From: Pseudomonadota bacterium
GTDB lineage: Bacteria; Pseudomonadota; Alphaproteobacteria; Rhodobacterales; Rhodobacteraceae
Length of the DNA: 64,000 nucleotides
Assembly (NCBI GenBank): GCA_018240425.1
Contig: JAFEFU010000055.1
Location: 62,001 to 126,000 of the forward strand
Reading direction: 5' to 3'
The notes beneath the pieces were generated by a model. That model was not told the DNA's origin. It did no database searches and saw only the letters and a list, made by a program, of their open reading frames with translations. Positions 18,712 to 27,628 of this stretch are shown here, in pieces. Each line of letters starts with the position of its first letter. Within the stretch, counting starts at the first letter, position 1. The position numbers and the translations under genes are program-made.

Positions 18712-21276
18712 TTGCTCCGTTTCGTCCTCTCTGTCCTGGGCGCCCTGTTCAGCTGGCTGGTGACCGCGCTGGTCTTCGGGGGCCTCGCGCTTGGCGCGGT
18801 GTTCTGGTACTTCAGCCGCGACCTGCCCGACTATGTGGCGCTGGAGAACTACACGCCCAAGACCATCAGCCGCATCTATTCCGGCGAAGGCGAGCTGATG
18901 GACGAGTTCGCGACCGAGCGGCGGATCTTCGCGCCGATCGACCAGATCCCGCCCCTGGTCAAGGACGCGTTCATCTCGGCCGAGGACAAGAATTTCTATA
19001 CGCACCACGGGTTCGACGCGATGGGGATCGCCGGCGCGGTCTGGGAGGCGGTGCGCACCCACGGCAAGACCGTGCGCGGGGCCTCGACCATTCCCCAGCA
19101 GGTCGCGAAGAACTTCCTTCTGTCGGGGGACCGGACGCTCGAGCGCAAGATCAAGGAACTGATCCTGTCGACCCGGCTGGTCAATGCCCTGCCCAAGGAC
19201 AAGATCCTTGAGCTTTACCTGAACGAGATCGACCTCGGCTTCCAGTCCTTCGGCGTGGCCTCGGCGGCGCAGACCTATTTCAACAAGACGCTGAGCGAGC
19301 TGACGCCCGAGGAGGCCGCCTATCTGGCAGCGTTGCCCAAGGCGCCCTACAGCTATCACCCGGTCAAGCAGCACGACGCGGCGGTCGAGCGGCGCAACTA
19401 TGTGCTGCGCGAGATGTATCAGAACGGCTATCTCGACAAGGCGGCCTACGAGACCGCGCTGGCCGCGCCCCTGAAGACCGTGCAGGGCGGCGATTACCCG
19501 TCCTTCCGTAGCACCATGCCGCCGCGCGACTATTTCACCGACGAGATCCGCCGGCAATTGTCGAAGAGTTTTGGCCAGGAGGAGTTCTTCGGCGGCGGCC
19601 TGACCATCCGCGCCACGGTCGAGCCACAGATCCAGCGGGTCGCGGCCGATGCGCTTCAGAACGCGCTCGAGAAATACGACCGCGGGCAGGGGGTCTGGCG
19701 GGGGACGCACAAGACCATCGCGCGCGACCAGCTGACGGACGAGGAAAGCTGGCGCGCCGCACTGGCGCAGGTGGCCGAGGTGCCGCGCGACGTGCCGGGC
19801 TGGTTCCCGGCGGTGGTGCTGGCGCTCGGCGACAAGGGCGCGCGCGTGGGCATCGAGGGGATCGACGAGGACGGAGGCCACTGGGTGCCCGACAGCGACG
19901 TGACCTGGGCGCGCAAGCGCGAGGCGGACGGCAGCCTCGGGCCGAAGGCCAAGGTCGCGGGCGATCTCGTCTCGGTCGGCGACGTGGTCCTGGTCGAGGA
20001 GCGCGCCAAGGAGGACGGCAGCGACAAGCACTGGTCCCTGCGCCAGGTGCCCGAGGTCGAGGGCGGCTTCATGGCGATGGACGTGAACACCGGCCGGGTG
20101 ATCGCCATGCAGGGCGGGTTTTCCTATCAGTCCTCGGTCTTCAACCGCGCCACCCAGGCGGCGCGCCAGCCGGGGTCGAGCTTCAAACCCTTCGTCTATG
20201 CGGCGGCGCTCGATTCGGGCTTCACCCCCGCCACCATCGTCGTCGACGCGCCGATCGAGGTGAACACGCCCCAGGGCCTGTGGCGGCCGAAGAACGCCTC
20301 GGACAAGTATTACGGCCCGACGCCGATGCGCACCGGGATCGAACAGTCGCGCAACCTGATGACGGTCAGGATCGCGCAGGCGGTGGGCATGGACGTGGTG
20401 GCGAAATATGCCGAGAAGTTCGGGGTCTATGACCACCTCGATCCCTATCTCGCCAACGCGCTCGGGGCGCAGGAGACGACGCTTTACAAGATGGTCGCCG
20501 CCTATGCGATGATCGCCAACGGCGGCGAGCGGGTCGAGCCGACACTGGTCGACCGGGTCCAGGACCGCTGGGGCCGCACCGTCTATCGCCATGACCAGCG
20601 CATCTGCACGGATTGCGCCGATGCCACCCTTCCAAGGGGCGAGGGGCCCGAGATCAAGTCCGACCGCGAGCGGGTGATGGACGGTGTCACCGCCTATCAG
20701 CTGACCTCGATGATGGAGGGGGTCATCAAGCGCGGCTCGGGCACCGGCGTCCACCTGCCGATCCCGATCGCGGGCAAGACCGGCACCACCAACGACGCCA
20801 AGGATGTCTGGTTCATCGGCTTTTCCTCGAACATCGTCGCCGGCTGCTACATGGGCTATGACCAGCCCCGCACGCTTGGCGCCAACGCCTTTGGCGGCAC
20901 GCTCTGCGTCCCGGTCTTCCAGGCCTTCATGGAGCAGGCGATCAAGAAGTACGGGGGCACCGACTTCCGGGTGCCGCCGGGCGGGCATTTCATCAACATC
21001 AACCGCTTTACCGGCGAGCCGGTCATGGATGGCGCGACCGGCGATTTCGTCCAGGCCGAATATTTCCGCGACGGCCAGCAGACCGAGTTCGGCATGGCGA
21101 CGCTGGTCGACGGCGGCTTTGCGATGGGCCAGAACCTGCCGATGTTCGATCAGGGCGTGCTCGTGGGCGACGAGGGGGATCCCGGCGGTACCGTGACCAC
21201 CACCTCGGACGGCGAGCAGAAGATCATTCCCAAGAAGGCGGACTTCGGCACCGTGTCGTCGGGCGGACTCTACTAG
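18712..21276 (+). CDS. mrcA: Penicillin-binding protein 1A (bifunctional class A)
   Basis: An 854-residue inner-membrane peptidoglycan synthase. One N-terminal anchor (LVTALVFGGLALGAVFWYF) precedes the GT51 glycosyltransferase with catalytic Glu91 (SAEDKNFYTHHG), an OB-like insert and the transpeptidase with Ser489 (PGSSFKPF), the SRN motif (EQSRNLMT) and Lys689 (GKTGTT). No in-frame ATG precedes the conserved start. TTG 18712 with GAGGAA 8 nt upstream gives MLRFVLSVLGALF and is the best start. A promoter lies at 18653-18681. The gene follows the amidase on the same strand. Confidence 0.95.
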   Translation: MLRFVLSVLGALFSWLVTALVFGGLALGAVFWYFSRDLPDYVALENYTPKTISRIYSGEGELMDEFATERRIFAPIDQIPPLVKDAFISAEDKNFYTHHGFDAMGIAGAVWEAVRTHGKTVRGASTIPQQVAKNFLLSGDRTLERKIKELILSTRLVNALPKDKILELYLNEIDLGFQSFGVASAAQTYFNKTLSELTPEEAAYLAALPKAPYSYHPVKQHDAAVERRNYVLREMYQNGYLDKAAYETALAAPLKTVQGGDYPSFRSTMPPRDYFTDEIRRQLSKSFGQEEFFGGGLTIRATVEPQIQRVAADALQNALEKYDRGQGVWRGTHKTIARDQLTDEESWRAALAQVAEVPRDVPGWFPAVVLALGDKGARVGIEGIDEDGGHWVPDSDVTWARKREADGSLGPKAKVAGDLVSVGDVVLVEERAKEDGSDKHWSLRQVPEVEGGFMAMDVNTGRVIAMQGGFSYQSSVFNRATQAARQPGSSFKPFVYAAALDSGFTPATIVVDAPIEVNTPQGLWRPKNASDKYYGPTPMRTGIEQSRNLMTVRIAQAVGMDVVAKYAEKFGVYDHLDPYLANALGAQETTLYKMVAAYAMIANGGERVEPTLVDRVQDRWGRTVYRHDQRICTDCADATLPRGEGPEIKSDRERVMDGVTAYQLTSMMEGVIKRGSGTGVHLPIPIAGKTGTTNDAKDVWFIGFSSNIVAGCYMGYDQPRTLGANAFGGTLCVPVFQAFMEQAIKKYGGTDFRVPPGGHFININRFTGEPVMDGATGDFVQAEYFRDGQQTEFGMATLVDGGFAMGQNLPMFDQGVLVGDEGDPGGTVTTTSDGEQKIIPKKADFGTVSSGGLY

Positions 21277-21361
21277 GGCGGCGGCTTATCGGCTGGAATC
21301 ATTGCGGATCGGTTCTCCCGCTGCCCGGGCCGATCAGGGGACGCGCCAGTGGCGCGTCACC

Positions 21362-21552
21362 CGGTCCGGTTGGCCGAAGCGCAAGCGCAGGCCAAGGGGC
21401 GATCCTCCGGCCGGACCGTTCGTGCGCGGACAGCGCCCGCCCAGGTGGGGGCGAAGCCCCCGCCGCCCGGTGGGCGGGGGCTGGCCGTGCTTCAGGAGCA
21501 CGGCTGCCACGAGCCGTAGCCGCCCGCCAGCCGCGCGAGGCAACGGCCTCGC
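21362..21552 (-). repeat. Intergenic structured repeat, copy 1 (inverted)
   Basis: About 190 bp between the PBP1A gene and prfB. Read on the minus strand it matches 27629-27820 in the same order: a GAGGCC..GCCTC hairpin, a second small hairpin, a strong CCCCCGCC..GGCGGGGG hairpin followed by TTCGCCCCCACC, then a GATCGCCCCTTGGCC block and GGCCAACCGGACCG. The long hairpin arms resemble one another closely, with a few substitutions. The 408-bp gap holds no supported gene; short ORFs here are repeat-derived. An extra palindrome GACGCGCC-AGT-GGCGCGTC lies at 21340-21358. Confidence 0.85.
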
Positions 21553-21684
21553 GCTCATTCGCCGTTGCGGGTTCCGGTTGATGTGATCGCACTCCCCCGC
21601 CGCCGGCTCAAGGCAGGCCCAGCCCCTTGCCCGGCCCCGGCCGCTCGGTTATGACCCGGCGCGCGACCGAGGAGACATGTGGCC

Positions 21685-22812
21685 ATGCGCGCCGAGACCC
21701 AGAACACCATCGACGCCGTCCGCAGGTCGCTGAAGCTCTTGGGCCAGCGCATGGACTGGGAGACCGCGCCCCACCGGCTGGAAGAGTTCAACGCCATGAT
21801 CGAGGATGGCGACCTCTGGTCCGACCCGGCGCGCGCGCAGAAGCTGATGCGCGACCGCCAGATGCTGATGGACAAGGTCGAGACCTACCGCAGGATCGAC
21901 CGCGATCTGACCGACAATGTCGAGCTGATCGAACTCGGCGAGGCCGAAGGCGACGCGGAGATCGTCGGCGAGGCCGAATGCAGCCTGAAGGAACTCAAGG
22001 ATTTCGCCGCCGGGAAAGAGCTCGAGGCGCTTCTGGACGGCGAGGCCGACGGCAACGACACCTTCCTCGAGATCAACGCCGGCGCCGGCGGCACCGAGTC
22101 CTGCGACTGGGCCTCGATGCTGGCGCGGATGTATGTCCGCTGGGCCGAGAAGAAGGGCTACAAGGTCGAGTTGCAGTCCGAGACGGCGGGCGACGAGGCC
22201 GGCATCCGCTCGGCCGCCTACAAGATCACCGGCCCCAACGCCTATGGCTGGCTGAAATCGGAATCGGGCGTGCACCGGCTGGTCAGGATCTCGCCCTACG
22301 ACAGCGCGGCGCGGCGGCACACCTCGTTCAGTTCGGTCTGGGTCTATCCGGTCGTCGATGACAATATCGAGATCGTGGTGCCCGACAACGAGATCAGGAT
22401 CGACACCTACCGCTCCTCGGGCGCGGGCGGCCAGCACGTCAACACCACCGACTCGGCGGTGAGGATCACCCACCTGCCCACCGGGATCGTGGTCACCAGC
22501 TCGATGAAGTCGCAGCACCAGAACCGCGACGCGGCGATGACGGCGCTGAAGGCGCGGCTCTACCAGCTGGAGCTCGACAAGCGCAACGCCGCCATCAACG
22601 CGGCGCATGAATCCAAGGGCGACGCCGGCTGGGGCAACCAGATCCGCTCCTACGTCCTGCAGCCCTACCAGATGGTCAAGGACCTGCGCACCGGCTACGA
22701 GACCTCGGACACCGGAGGGGTTCTCGACGGCGATCTCGACGGGTTCATGGCGGCGACTCTGGCAATGGATGTCGCCGGCATGAGCCGGGCCGAGGCGCAG
22801 GGCGACGAATAG
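21685..22812 (+). CDS. prfB: Peptide chain release factor 2
   Basis: About 375 residues, recognising UGA and UAA stops. The GGQ loop that triggers peptidyl-tRNA hydrolysis is in SSGAGGQHVNTTDSAV. The stop-codon-reading tripeptide region reads RISPYDSAARRHTSF, so SPY stands in place of the E. coli SPF. The frame is continuous, without the programmed +1 shift of E. coli prfB. ATG 21685 is preferred with GAGGAGA 9-10 nt upstream; GTG 21679 is also possible. A small hairpin with four T follows at 22826. Confidence 0.96.
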   Translation: MRAETQNTIDAVRRSLKLLGQRMDWETAPHRLEEFNAMIEDGDLWSDPARAQKLMRDRQMLMDKVETYRRIDRDLTDNVELIELGEAEGDAEIVGEAECSLKELKDFAAGKELEALLDGEADGNDTFLEINAGAGGTESCDWASMLARMYVRWAEKKGYKVELQSETAGDEAGIRSAAYKITGPNAYGWLKSESGVHRLVRISPYDSAARRHTSFSSVWVYPVVDDNIEIVVPDNEIRIDTYRSSGAGGQHVNTTDSAVRITHLPTGIVVTSSMKSQHQNRDAAMTALKARLYQLELDKRNAAINAAHESKGDAGWGNQIRSYVLQPYQMVKDLRTGYETSDTGGVLDGDLDGFMAATLAMDVAGMSRAEAQGDE

Positions 22813-22825
22813 GCCGCCGGACGGG

Positions 22826-22843
22826 CCCGGATTTCCGGGTTTT
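22826..22843 (+). terminator. Small terminator-like hairpin after prfB
   Basis: CCCGG-ATTT-CCGGG followed by TTTT, 14 bp after the stop codon. The stem is only 5 bp, so efficiency is uncertain. The rest of the 288-bp gap to the next gene contains the imperfect palindrome GAACACATGTGCTC near 22954. Confidence 0.5.
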
Positions 22844-23100
22844 CCAAGTCAAGTCAATAAGATGTAAACCGGCCTGCCCGGCGCGGGTGGGCTGTTTCCA
22901 GCCGGTCTCGCCACGCTGCGCGGCCAGTTCCTGCCGGTTGTATGCCACGACGGAACACATGTGCTCAAACCGCCGCGAGCAGGGGTTGGCACCGGCGTCC
23001 GCATCGCTATCTCGGTCCATGACCGGATCGGCAGGCGGCCCCGGGGGCGCAGGAAACGCGCCTCCCGCCTGGCGGTACGGTCGAGGAACAGGAGACTGAA

Positions 23101-23712
23101 ATGACGACTTCAAGGATTTTCATCCGCAGCGCCGCCGTGGCCGCGCTGATGGGCGGGCTTTCGCTGCCGGCCCTTGCCGGGGGCCTGGGTGCCCCGGTCA
23201 CCGAGCCCCCGGTGGCCGCGCCCGCGCCGGTGGCCGCGCCCCTGGCCAATGGCGACTGGACCGGCCCCTGGGCCGGGCTCGCCCTCGGCGGCGACCGCAC
23301 CAAGTCCGGCGGCGTCAGCCACAGCGGCGGCGCCTACGGGATCCGTGGCGGCTACGACTATGACTTCGGCCAGTTCGTCCTTGGCGGCGCTCTGTCGTGG
23401 GACAAGCTCAATGGCGGCAGCGGTTCGACCACCCGGCTGAAGGACGTGACCCGGCTGACGGTGCGGGGCGGCGCTGACCTCGGGCAGGCGCTGGTCTATG
23501 CCAAGGTCGGCGCGGCCCGCGCCTCGGCCGACATCGGGGGCGCGAGTTTCCACGACACCGGCTGGACCGCCGGGATCGGCGCCGACTACAAGCTGACCGA
23601 TCAGTGGACGATCGGCGGCGAGATCGACCACGACCACTTCAATAAATTCGGCTCGACTGGCGTCAAGGCCAACGACACGACGGCTCAGGTCACCCTCGGC
23701 TTCCGTTTCTGA
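23101..23712 (+). CDS. Small outer-membrane beta-barrel protein
   Basis: A 203-residue protein with a signal peptide (about residues 1-26, ending LPALAGG), a short Ala/Pro linker (APAPVAAPLANGD) and an eight-strand-like barrel with alternating aromatic and glycine residues, ending in FRF. It resembles the OmpA-like/opacity 'porin family' of small barrels in alphaproteobacteria. Role unknown, probably structural. SD AGGAGA is present 5 nt before the ATG. A strong hairpin follows between it and the convergent TPM gene. Confidence 0.8.
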   Translation: MTTSRIFIRSAAVAALMGGLSLPALAGGLGAPVTEPPVAAPAPVAAPLANGDWTGPWAGLALGGDRTKSGGVSHSGGAYGIRGGYDYDFGQFVLGGALSWDKLNGGSGSTTRLKDVTRLTVRGGADLGQALVYAKVGAARASADIGGASFHDTGWTAGIGADYKLTDQWTIGGEIDHDHFNKFGSTGVKANDTTAQVTLGFRF

Positions 23713-23730
23713 GCCGCTGAGGTACCTGTC

Positions 23731-23760
23731 AGGCAGGTCCGGCCCCGACCGGGCCTGCCT
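23731..23760. terminator. Bidirectional hairpin between convergent genes
   Basis: A 12-bp stem (23731-23742 with 23749-23760, one G-T pair) and a 6-nt loop, placed exactly between the stop of the barrel gene and the stop of the TPM gene. It lacks a T run on the plus strand. Confidence 0.6.
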
Positions 23761-24668
23761 CACCAATGGCCCGAGGCCCCGCCCCCCGAAGATCGCCCGC
23801 CCCCGAAGCCGCCGCCACCCCGGTCGGTGTTGCGCCCGGTATCGGCGCGCCAGGGCCGGTCTTCGCGGTAGGAGCAATGGAGGCAGCGGGTCACGATCAT
23901 CCCCGTCACCGGCATGCCCGTCGTCTCCGGCGCGCTTACCCCCTCGGACGCGGGTCCGGTGGTGGTTGCCTGCGGCAGGACATGCTCGCGGTGCATCCCC
24001 CTCTGGCCGCAGTGCGGGCAGCGGCGAAAGCGGAAGCTCCAGTCCCCGGCCAGCCGGCCGAACAGGCTGCCGCCGACGATGATGGCGGCGAAGGCGCCGA
24101 AGATCCAGGGAAAGGCGCGGTCCATCAGGGTCTTTGATGGGGCGGCAGGCGGCAGGCCCGCGGCATGGGGGCGGGCGATGCGGGCCTCGATCTCGGCCAT
24201 TCCGGCCAGGATTCCCGCCTGGTAGTCGCCCTTGCGGAAGGCGGGCAGGAACCAGCCGCCGACGATGTTCTGCGCCAAGAGGTCATAGCCCGCGTCATAG
24301 CCGCGCCCCAGTTCCAGGCGCATGTCGCGGTCCTCGGGCGCCACCAGGACGAGGATGCCGTCGTCGCGGCCCGCCGCGCCGATCCCCCAGGCGTTGAAGA
24401 GGCCGGTCGTGTAGGTCTCGAGGCTTTCGCCCGCGTCGGCCCGCGCCTTCCACGAGGGCAGGGTCAGGAGGGTCGCCTCGACCCCGGTCGCGGCCTTCAG
24501 CGCCTGAAGGTCGGCGCGCAGGCGGGCCTCGGCCCCGCCATCGAGGAGGCCGGCGAAGTCGTTGACGAACGGGTCGGGATGGGGCGGGTAGCTGGCCGCG
24601 CGAAGGGCGGCGGGCAGGAGGACCGCCAGCAGCAGCGCCGGGGCGAGGCATCGCAGAAGTCTGTTCAT
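23760..24668 (-). CDS. TPM-domain protein with C-terminal zinc ribbon (YgcG-like)
   Basis: A 302-residue secreted or membrane-anchored protein. A signal peptide is followed by a TPM phosphatase-like domain (about 32-165: FVNDFAGLLDGGAEARL..., RDDGILVLVAPEDRDMRLELGRGY), a transmembrane helix (IFGAFAAIIVGGSLFG), two CxxC pairs (CPHCGQRG and CLHCSY) that can bind zinc, and a glycine/serine-rich tail ending GGGASGHW. TPM proteins have been linked to photosystem repair in plants and to membrane stress in bacteria; the role here is unknown. Confidence 0.82.
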   Translation of the reverse strand: MNRLLRCLAPALLLAVLLPAALRAASYPPHPDPFVNDFAGLLDGGAEARLRADLQALKAATGVEATLLTLPSWKARADAGESLETYTTGLFNAWGIGAAGRDDGILVLVAPEDRDMRLELGRGYDAGYDLLAQNIVGGWFLPAFRKGDYQAGILAGMAEIEARIARPHAAGLPPAAPSKTLMDRAFPWIFGAFAAIIVGGSLFGRLAGDWSFRFRRCPHCGQRGMHREHVLPQATTTGPASEGVSAPETTGMPVTGMIVTRCLHCSYREDRPWRADTGRNTDRGGGGFGGGRSSGGGASGHW

Positions 24669-24916
24669 CGGCCGGCCCGCAACTGGAAAACCACCGGGCC
24701 ATCTTCAGCACATCGCTGCGGGTGCCGTCAAACCCGCCGTCCGGCAGGCGGTCCAGCGGCGCCTGGTGCCGGTTTGCACAGGCCGACGGCCCTGACGCGC
24801 GCCGCCGAGATTTCCCCGTGACAGCCGCGGCGGTGAAACCTTAAGACACGTCGGACAGTATCAGTAGACGCACTTTGCCGCCCGATTCGGAGTGCGGACT
24901 GGCGCAGGAGAGGTAG

Positions 24917-25540
24917 ATGAGAGTGACCGGACTGGGCCTGGCCCTCGCCCTGGCGACCCTGCCGCTGGCCGGCTGCATCGGGTTCAGCACCTTCCAGACC
25001 TACTACGAAAAGCCGGTTCCCGCCGCCCAGTCGCGGGGCTGGCATGTGGTCGCGGTCAATGTCGATGTGCCCGCCAAGCTGACCGTGTCCGAGGACCACA
25101 GCTACGAGCCGAAGGCCGACATCGTTTGGCGCGAGGATCCGATCGGCGACCGCCATCCGCAGGTCGCGAAGATCCTGAAGGACGCGATCACGCGGGGCGC
25201 CGCCGGGCTGCACGGGCCGCGCCCGGTCCGTCTCGACGTGGTGGTCAGCCGCTTCCACGCCCTGACCTACGAGGCCGAAACGCTGAACGTCGGCGGTATC
25301 GGCGTGCACAATGTGAACTTCACCATCTCGGTCGTGGACGCGCGCAGCGGCGCGGTTCTGGTCCCGCCCGAGGACATCGACGCCGCGATGCCGGCCCTGA
25401 CCGGGGTCGAGATGATCAAGGCGCGCGAGCGCGGCGAAAGCCAGAAGTCGCAGATCGAGGCCCATGTCGCGGCGACCATTGCCGGCTGGCTGGGGCTGGG
25501 CCCCGACCAGCGCGACAGTTTCGTGCGCGCCGGGATGTGA
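24917..25540 (+). CDS. Putative lipoprotein, DUF6778-like
   Basis: A 207-residue protein whose N terminus (MRVTGLGLALALATLPLAGC) is a lipoprotein signal with the lipobox LAGC and acceptor Cys20. The mature part is a compact alpha/beta domain without known catalytic motifs. It looks like the DUF6778 proteins of Rhodobacterales, an assignment made from memory and held loosely. SD GGAGAGG precedes the ATG. Confidence 0.65.
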   Translation: MRVTGLGLALALATLPLAGCIGFSTFQTYYEKPVPAAQSRGWHVVAVNVDVPAKLTVSEDHSYEPKADIVWREDPIGDRHPQVAKILKDAITRGAAGLHGPRPVRLDVVVSRFHALTYEAETLNVGGIGVHNVNFTISVVDARSGAVLVPPEDIDAAMPALTGVEMIKARERGESQKSQIEAHVAATIAGWLGLGPDQRDSFVRAGM

Positions 25541-25566
25541 GGCGGGCGGCACTCCGCGCGCGCGCG

Positions 25567-25911
25567 TCAGGGCAGGGGGGCGAGGTCCGCCTGCACCCGT
25601 TTCGGCAGTCCCGCCCGGATCAGCCGGTAGGACTGGCGCAGGCGGTGGGACAGTTCCTCCTCGTCCGCCTCGAACGGCAGGTTCACCCAGGTGCGGTGGA
25701 AATAGGGCGCCCGCCGCGCCACGCCCGCGTCGATCAGCATCTCGGCGGTCTCGACGCTGTCGCACTTGACGGCGACGCCGGGCATGACCGCGCCGATGCA
25801 GGCGAACATCTTGCCGCCCACCTTCCAGGCGTCATGCCCGCCGCCCCAGGGGTCCGAGACCTCGGCCCCCGGAAAGGCGGCGCAGATGCGGTTGATCAGG
25901 GCGCGGCTCAT
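25567..25911 (-). CDS. MmcQ/YjbR family protein
   Basis: A 114-residue CyaY-like-fold protein with the family signatures FPGAEVSDPWGGGHDAWKVGG and the conserved 'APYFHRTWVNL' strand. Called DNA-binding in databases, but the molecular role is not settled. It diverges from the cysS leader region, its start lying 34 bp from the predicted cysS -35 box. Confidence 0.85.
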   Translation of the reverse strand: MSRALINRICAAFPGAEVSDPWGGGHDAWKVGGKMFACIGAVMPGVAVKCDSVETAEMLIDAGVARRAPYFHRTWVNLPFEADEEELSHRLRQSYRLIRAGLPKRVQADLAPLP

Positions 25912-25944
25912 CGGGGCAGGATGGCACGAAGGGCGCGAAATGTC

Positions 25945-25973
25945 TTGGCCGCGGCGGCGCCTTCGGCTAGGTT
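25945..25973 (+). promoter_or_regulatory. Predicted promoter of the cysS leader
   Basis: -35 TTGGCC (25945-25950), 17-bp spacer, -10 TAGGTT (25968-25973). The expected first transcribed base is about 25980-25981, coinciding with the ATG of the leader peptide, so the message would be leaderless. Confidence 0.5.
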
Positions 25974-25980
25974 CCGCCCC

Positions 25981-26025
25981 ATGAACGGCACTTGCACCAC
26001 CGGCACCTGCTGCATTACCACCTGA
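25981..26025 (+). CDS. Probable cysteine-rich leader peptide of cysS
   Basis: A 14-codon [17 protein letters not shown], with three Cys codons (positions 5, 10, 11), two adjacent, and six Thr. It lies 85 nt before the start of cysteinyl-tRNA synthetase. It has no good Shine-Dalgarno, but the predicted -10 box ends 7 nt before the ATG, which suits a leaderless message. Leaderless cysteine-rich leader ORFs acting as attenuators are known from mycobacteria. Stalling at the Cys codons when Cys-tRNA is scarce would change pairing of the segment at 26021-26108. Function is inferred. Confidence 0.6.
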   Translation: MNGTCTTGTCCITT

Positions 26026-26108
26026 CGACCGTCAGGCGGGCCGTTCCTTTCCTTCCCGGACAAAGGCAACCAGGCAAGCCCGCCGCGAGCGTTCCCGCGA
26101 GGATGAAG
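26021..26108 (+). promoter_or_regulatory. Possible attenuator structure before cysS
   Basis: Two alternative structures share bases: hairpin CCTGAC-GACC-GTCAGG (26021-26036), which includes the leader stop codon, and GGCGGGC (26035-26041) with GCCCGCC (26078-26084). The pyrimidine stretch CCTTC at 26051-26055 can pair with GAAGG at 26104-26108, part of the cysS ribosome site. No T-tailed terminator is visible, so translational control looks more likely than termination. Confidence 0.45.
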
Positions 26109-26110
26109 GC

Positions 26111-27610
26111 ATGACCACGATCCGCCTGCGCAACACCCGGACCCGCAAGGTCGAGCCTTTCGCGCCGATCGACCCGAAGAACGTGCGCATGTACGTCTGC
26201 GGCCCAACCGTCTATGACCGCGCCCACCTCGGCAATGCCCGCCCGGTGATCGTCTTCGACGTGCTCTACCGGCTCTTGCGCCACCTCTACGGGGCGGAGC
26301 ATGTGACCTATGTGCGCAATTTCACCGACGTGGACGACAAGATCAACGCCGAGGCGCAGCGCCGGAAGGGGCTGGGCGATCCGCGCAGCCTCGAGGAGTT
26401 GATCCGCGAGCGGACCGAAGAGACGATCGGCTGGTATCACGCCGACATGGACGCGCTCGGGGCGCTGCGCCCGGACAAGGAGCCGCGCGCCACCGACTTC
26501 ATCGGCCAGATGATCGGCATGATCGAGGGGCTGATGAAGCCACGCAAGGACGGCAAACCATTCGCCTATGAAAGGGACGGTCATGTGCTGTTCCGGGTGC
26601 GTGAATATGTGGACTACGGCAAGCTTTCCGGCCGCTCGGTCGACGACATGATCGCCGGGGCGCGGGTCGAGGTCGCGCCCTTCAAGGAAGACCCGATGGA
26701 TTTCGTCCTGTGGAAGCCCTCGGACGCCGACCTTCCCGGCTGGGACAGCCCCTGGGGGCGGGGGCGGCCCGGCTGGCATATCGAATGCTCGGCGATGAGC
26801 CACGAGTTGCTGGGCGAGAGTTTCGACATCCACGGCGGCGGCATCGACCTGCAATTCCCCCACCACGAGAACGAGATCGCCCAGTCGATGTGCGCCCACC
26901 CGGAGGGCGGCTTTGCCCGCGTCTGGATGCACAACGAGATGCTGCAGGTCGAGGGGAAGAAGATGTCGAAGTCGCTCGGCAACTTCTTTACCGTGCGGGA
27001 TATCTTGCAGCAACGCCAGACCTTTGGGCATACCATTCGGTATATGTTCCTCAACACGCATTACCGAAAGCCATTGGACTGGACTGAAATGCGCCTGAAC
27101 GAAGCGCGGAAAGAATTGAGCCGCTGGGCACCGGGTGCGCGAATGATTGCTGATCGTGATCTTAAACTCAGAGCGCCTCACCCTGAAATCGTTGCAGCAG
27201 TGGCAAACGATCTAAATACGTCTCTCGCGCTAAAGGTAGCATCCAGACTTGCGACCAAAGTTTTGCACTCTGCCGAATCAGAAGATGCAATTGAGTTTGC
27301 ATCTGCCGCCCATTTCCTTGGCTTCGATATTGAAGAACTCGCTTCAAAGATCGGTTTCAAGTGGGATGAGGAAGTGTCCTTCGATACGAACGATGTTGCC
27401 GTTTTACAAAAGATACTTGGTTTTCGCTGGGAGGCGCGCGATCGAAAAAATTTCGCGCTGTCGGATGAAATTCGCGACCGGCTTTTGGCCGCAGGAATTG
27501 CCCTAAAAGACAAAGGAAACAGGGAAGTGGAACATGAGTTTGCCGCAAGCTTCAACAGGGCGGTGCTAGAAGAAACTCTAGCCCTGTTGGAGACAGGGGC
27601 CCTCAAATGA
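26111..27610 (+). CDS. cysS: Cysteinyl-tRNA synthetase with a low-GC 3' part
   Basis: A 499-residue class I synthetase charging tRNA-Cys. The HIGH-type motif is AHLGNAR, the KMSKS motif is KKMSKSLGN, and zinc ligands are in [17 protein letters not shown] and FPHHENE. The C-terminal DALR-like helical part follows. From about base 26,990 the composition changes: 60-base samples at 27241 and 27361 contain 45% G+C versus 67% at 26401, with AT-ending codons common. Only the C-terminal 200 residues are affected, suggesting allelic replacement from another lineage. The repeat copy 2 begins 19 bp after the stop. Confidence 0.95.
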   Translation: MTTIRLRNTRTRKVEPFAPIDPKNVRMYVCGPTVYDRAHLGNARPVIVFDVLYRLLRHLYGAEHVTYVRNFTDVDDKINAEAQRRKGLGDPRSLEELIRERTEETIGWYHADMDALGALRPDKEPRATDFIGQMIGMIEGLMKPRKDGKPFAYERDGHVLFRVREYVDYGKLSGRSVDDMIAGARVEVAPFKEDPMDFVLWKPSDADLPGWDSPWGRGRPGWHIECSAMSHELLGESFDIHGGGIDLQFPHHENEIAQSMCAHPEGGFARVWMHNEMLQVEGKKMSKSLGNFFTVRDILQQRQTFGHTIRYMFLNTHYRKPLDWTEMRLNEARKELSRWAPGARMIADRDLKLRAPHPEIVAAVANDLNTSLALKVASRLATKVLHSAESEDAIEFASAAHFLGFDIEELASKIGFKWDEEVSFDTNDVAVLQKILGFRWEARDRKNFALSDEIRDRLLAAGIALKDKGNREVEHEFAASFNRAVLEETLALLETGALK

Positions 27611-27628
27611 CCCACCCGGCGCTCCCCA

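Noticed and set aside
21302..21586. Small ORFs inside the intergenic repeat (both strands)
   Set aside because: They are Arg/Pro/Gly-rich, start without ribosome sites and coincide with the repeat; related short frames in copy 2 are explained by the shared repeat sequence.
21685..21800. Programmed frameshift at the start of prfB
   Set aside because: The frame is continuous from the start codon and no CTTTGA-type slip site is present.
27400..27480. Frameshift or pseudogene in the low-GC end of cysS
   Set aside because: The frame is open to the stop at 27610 and the residues look like a normal CysRS C terminus; only composition is unusual.
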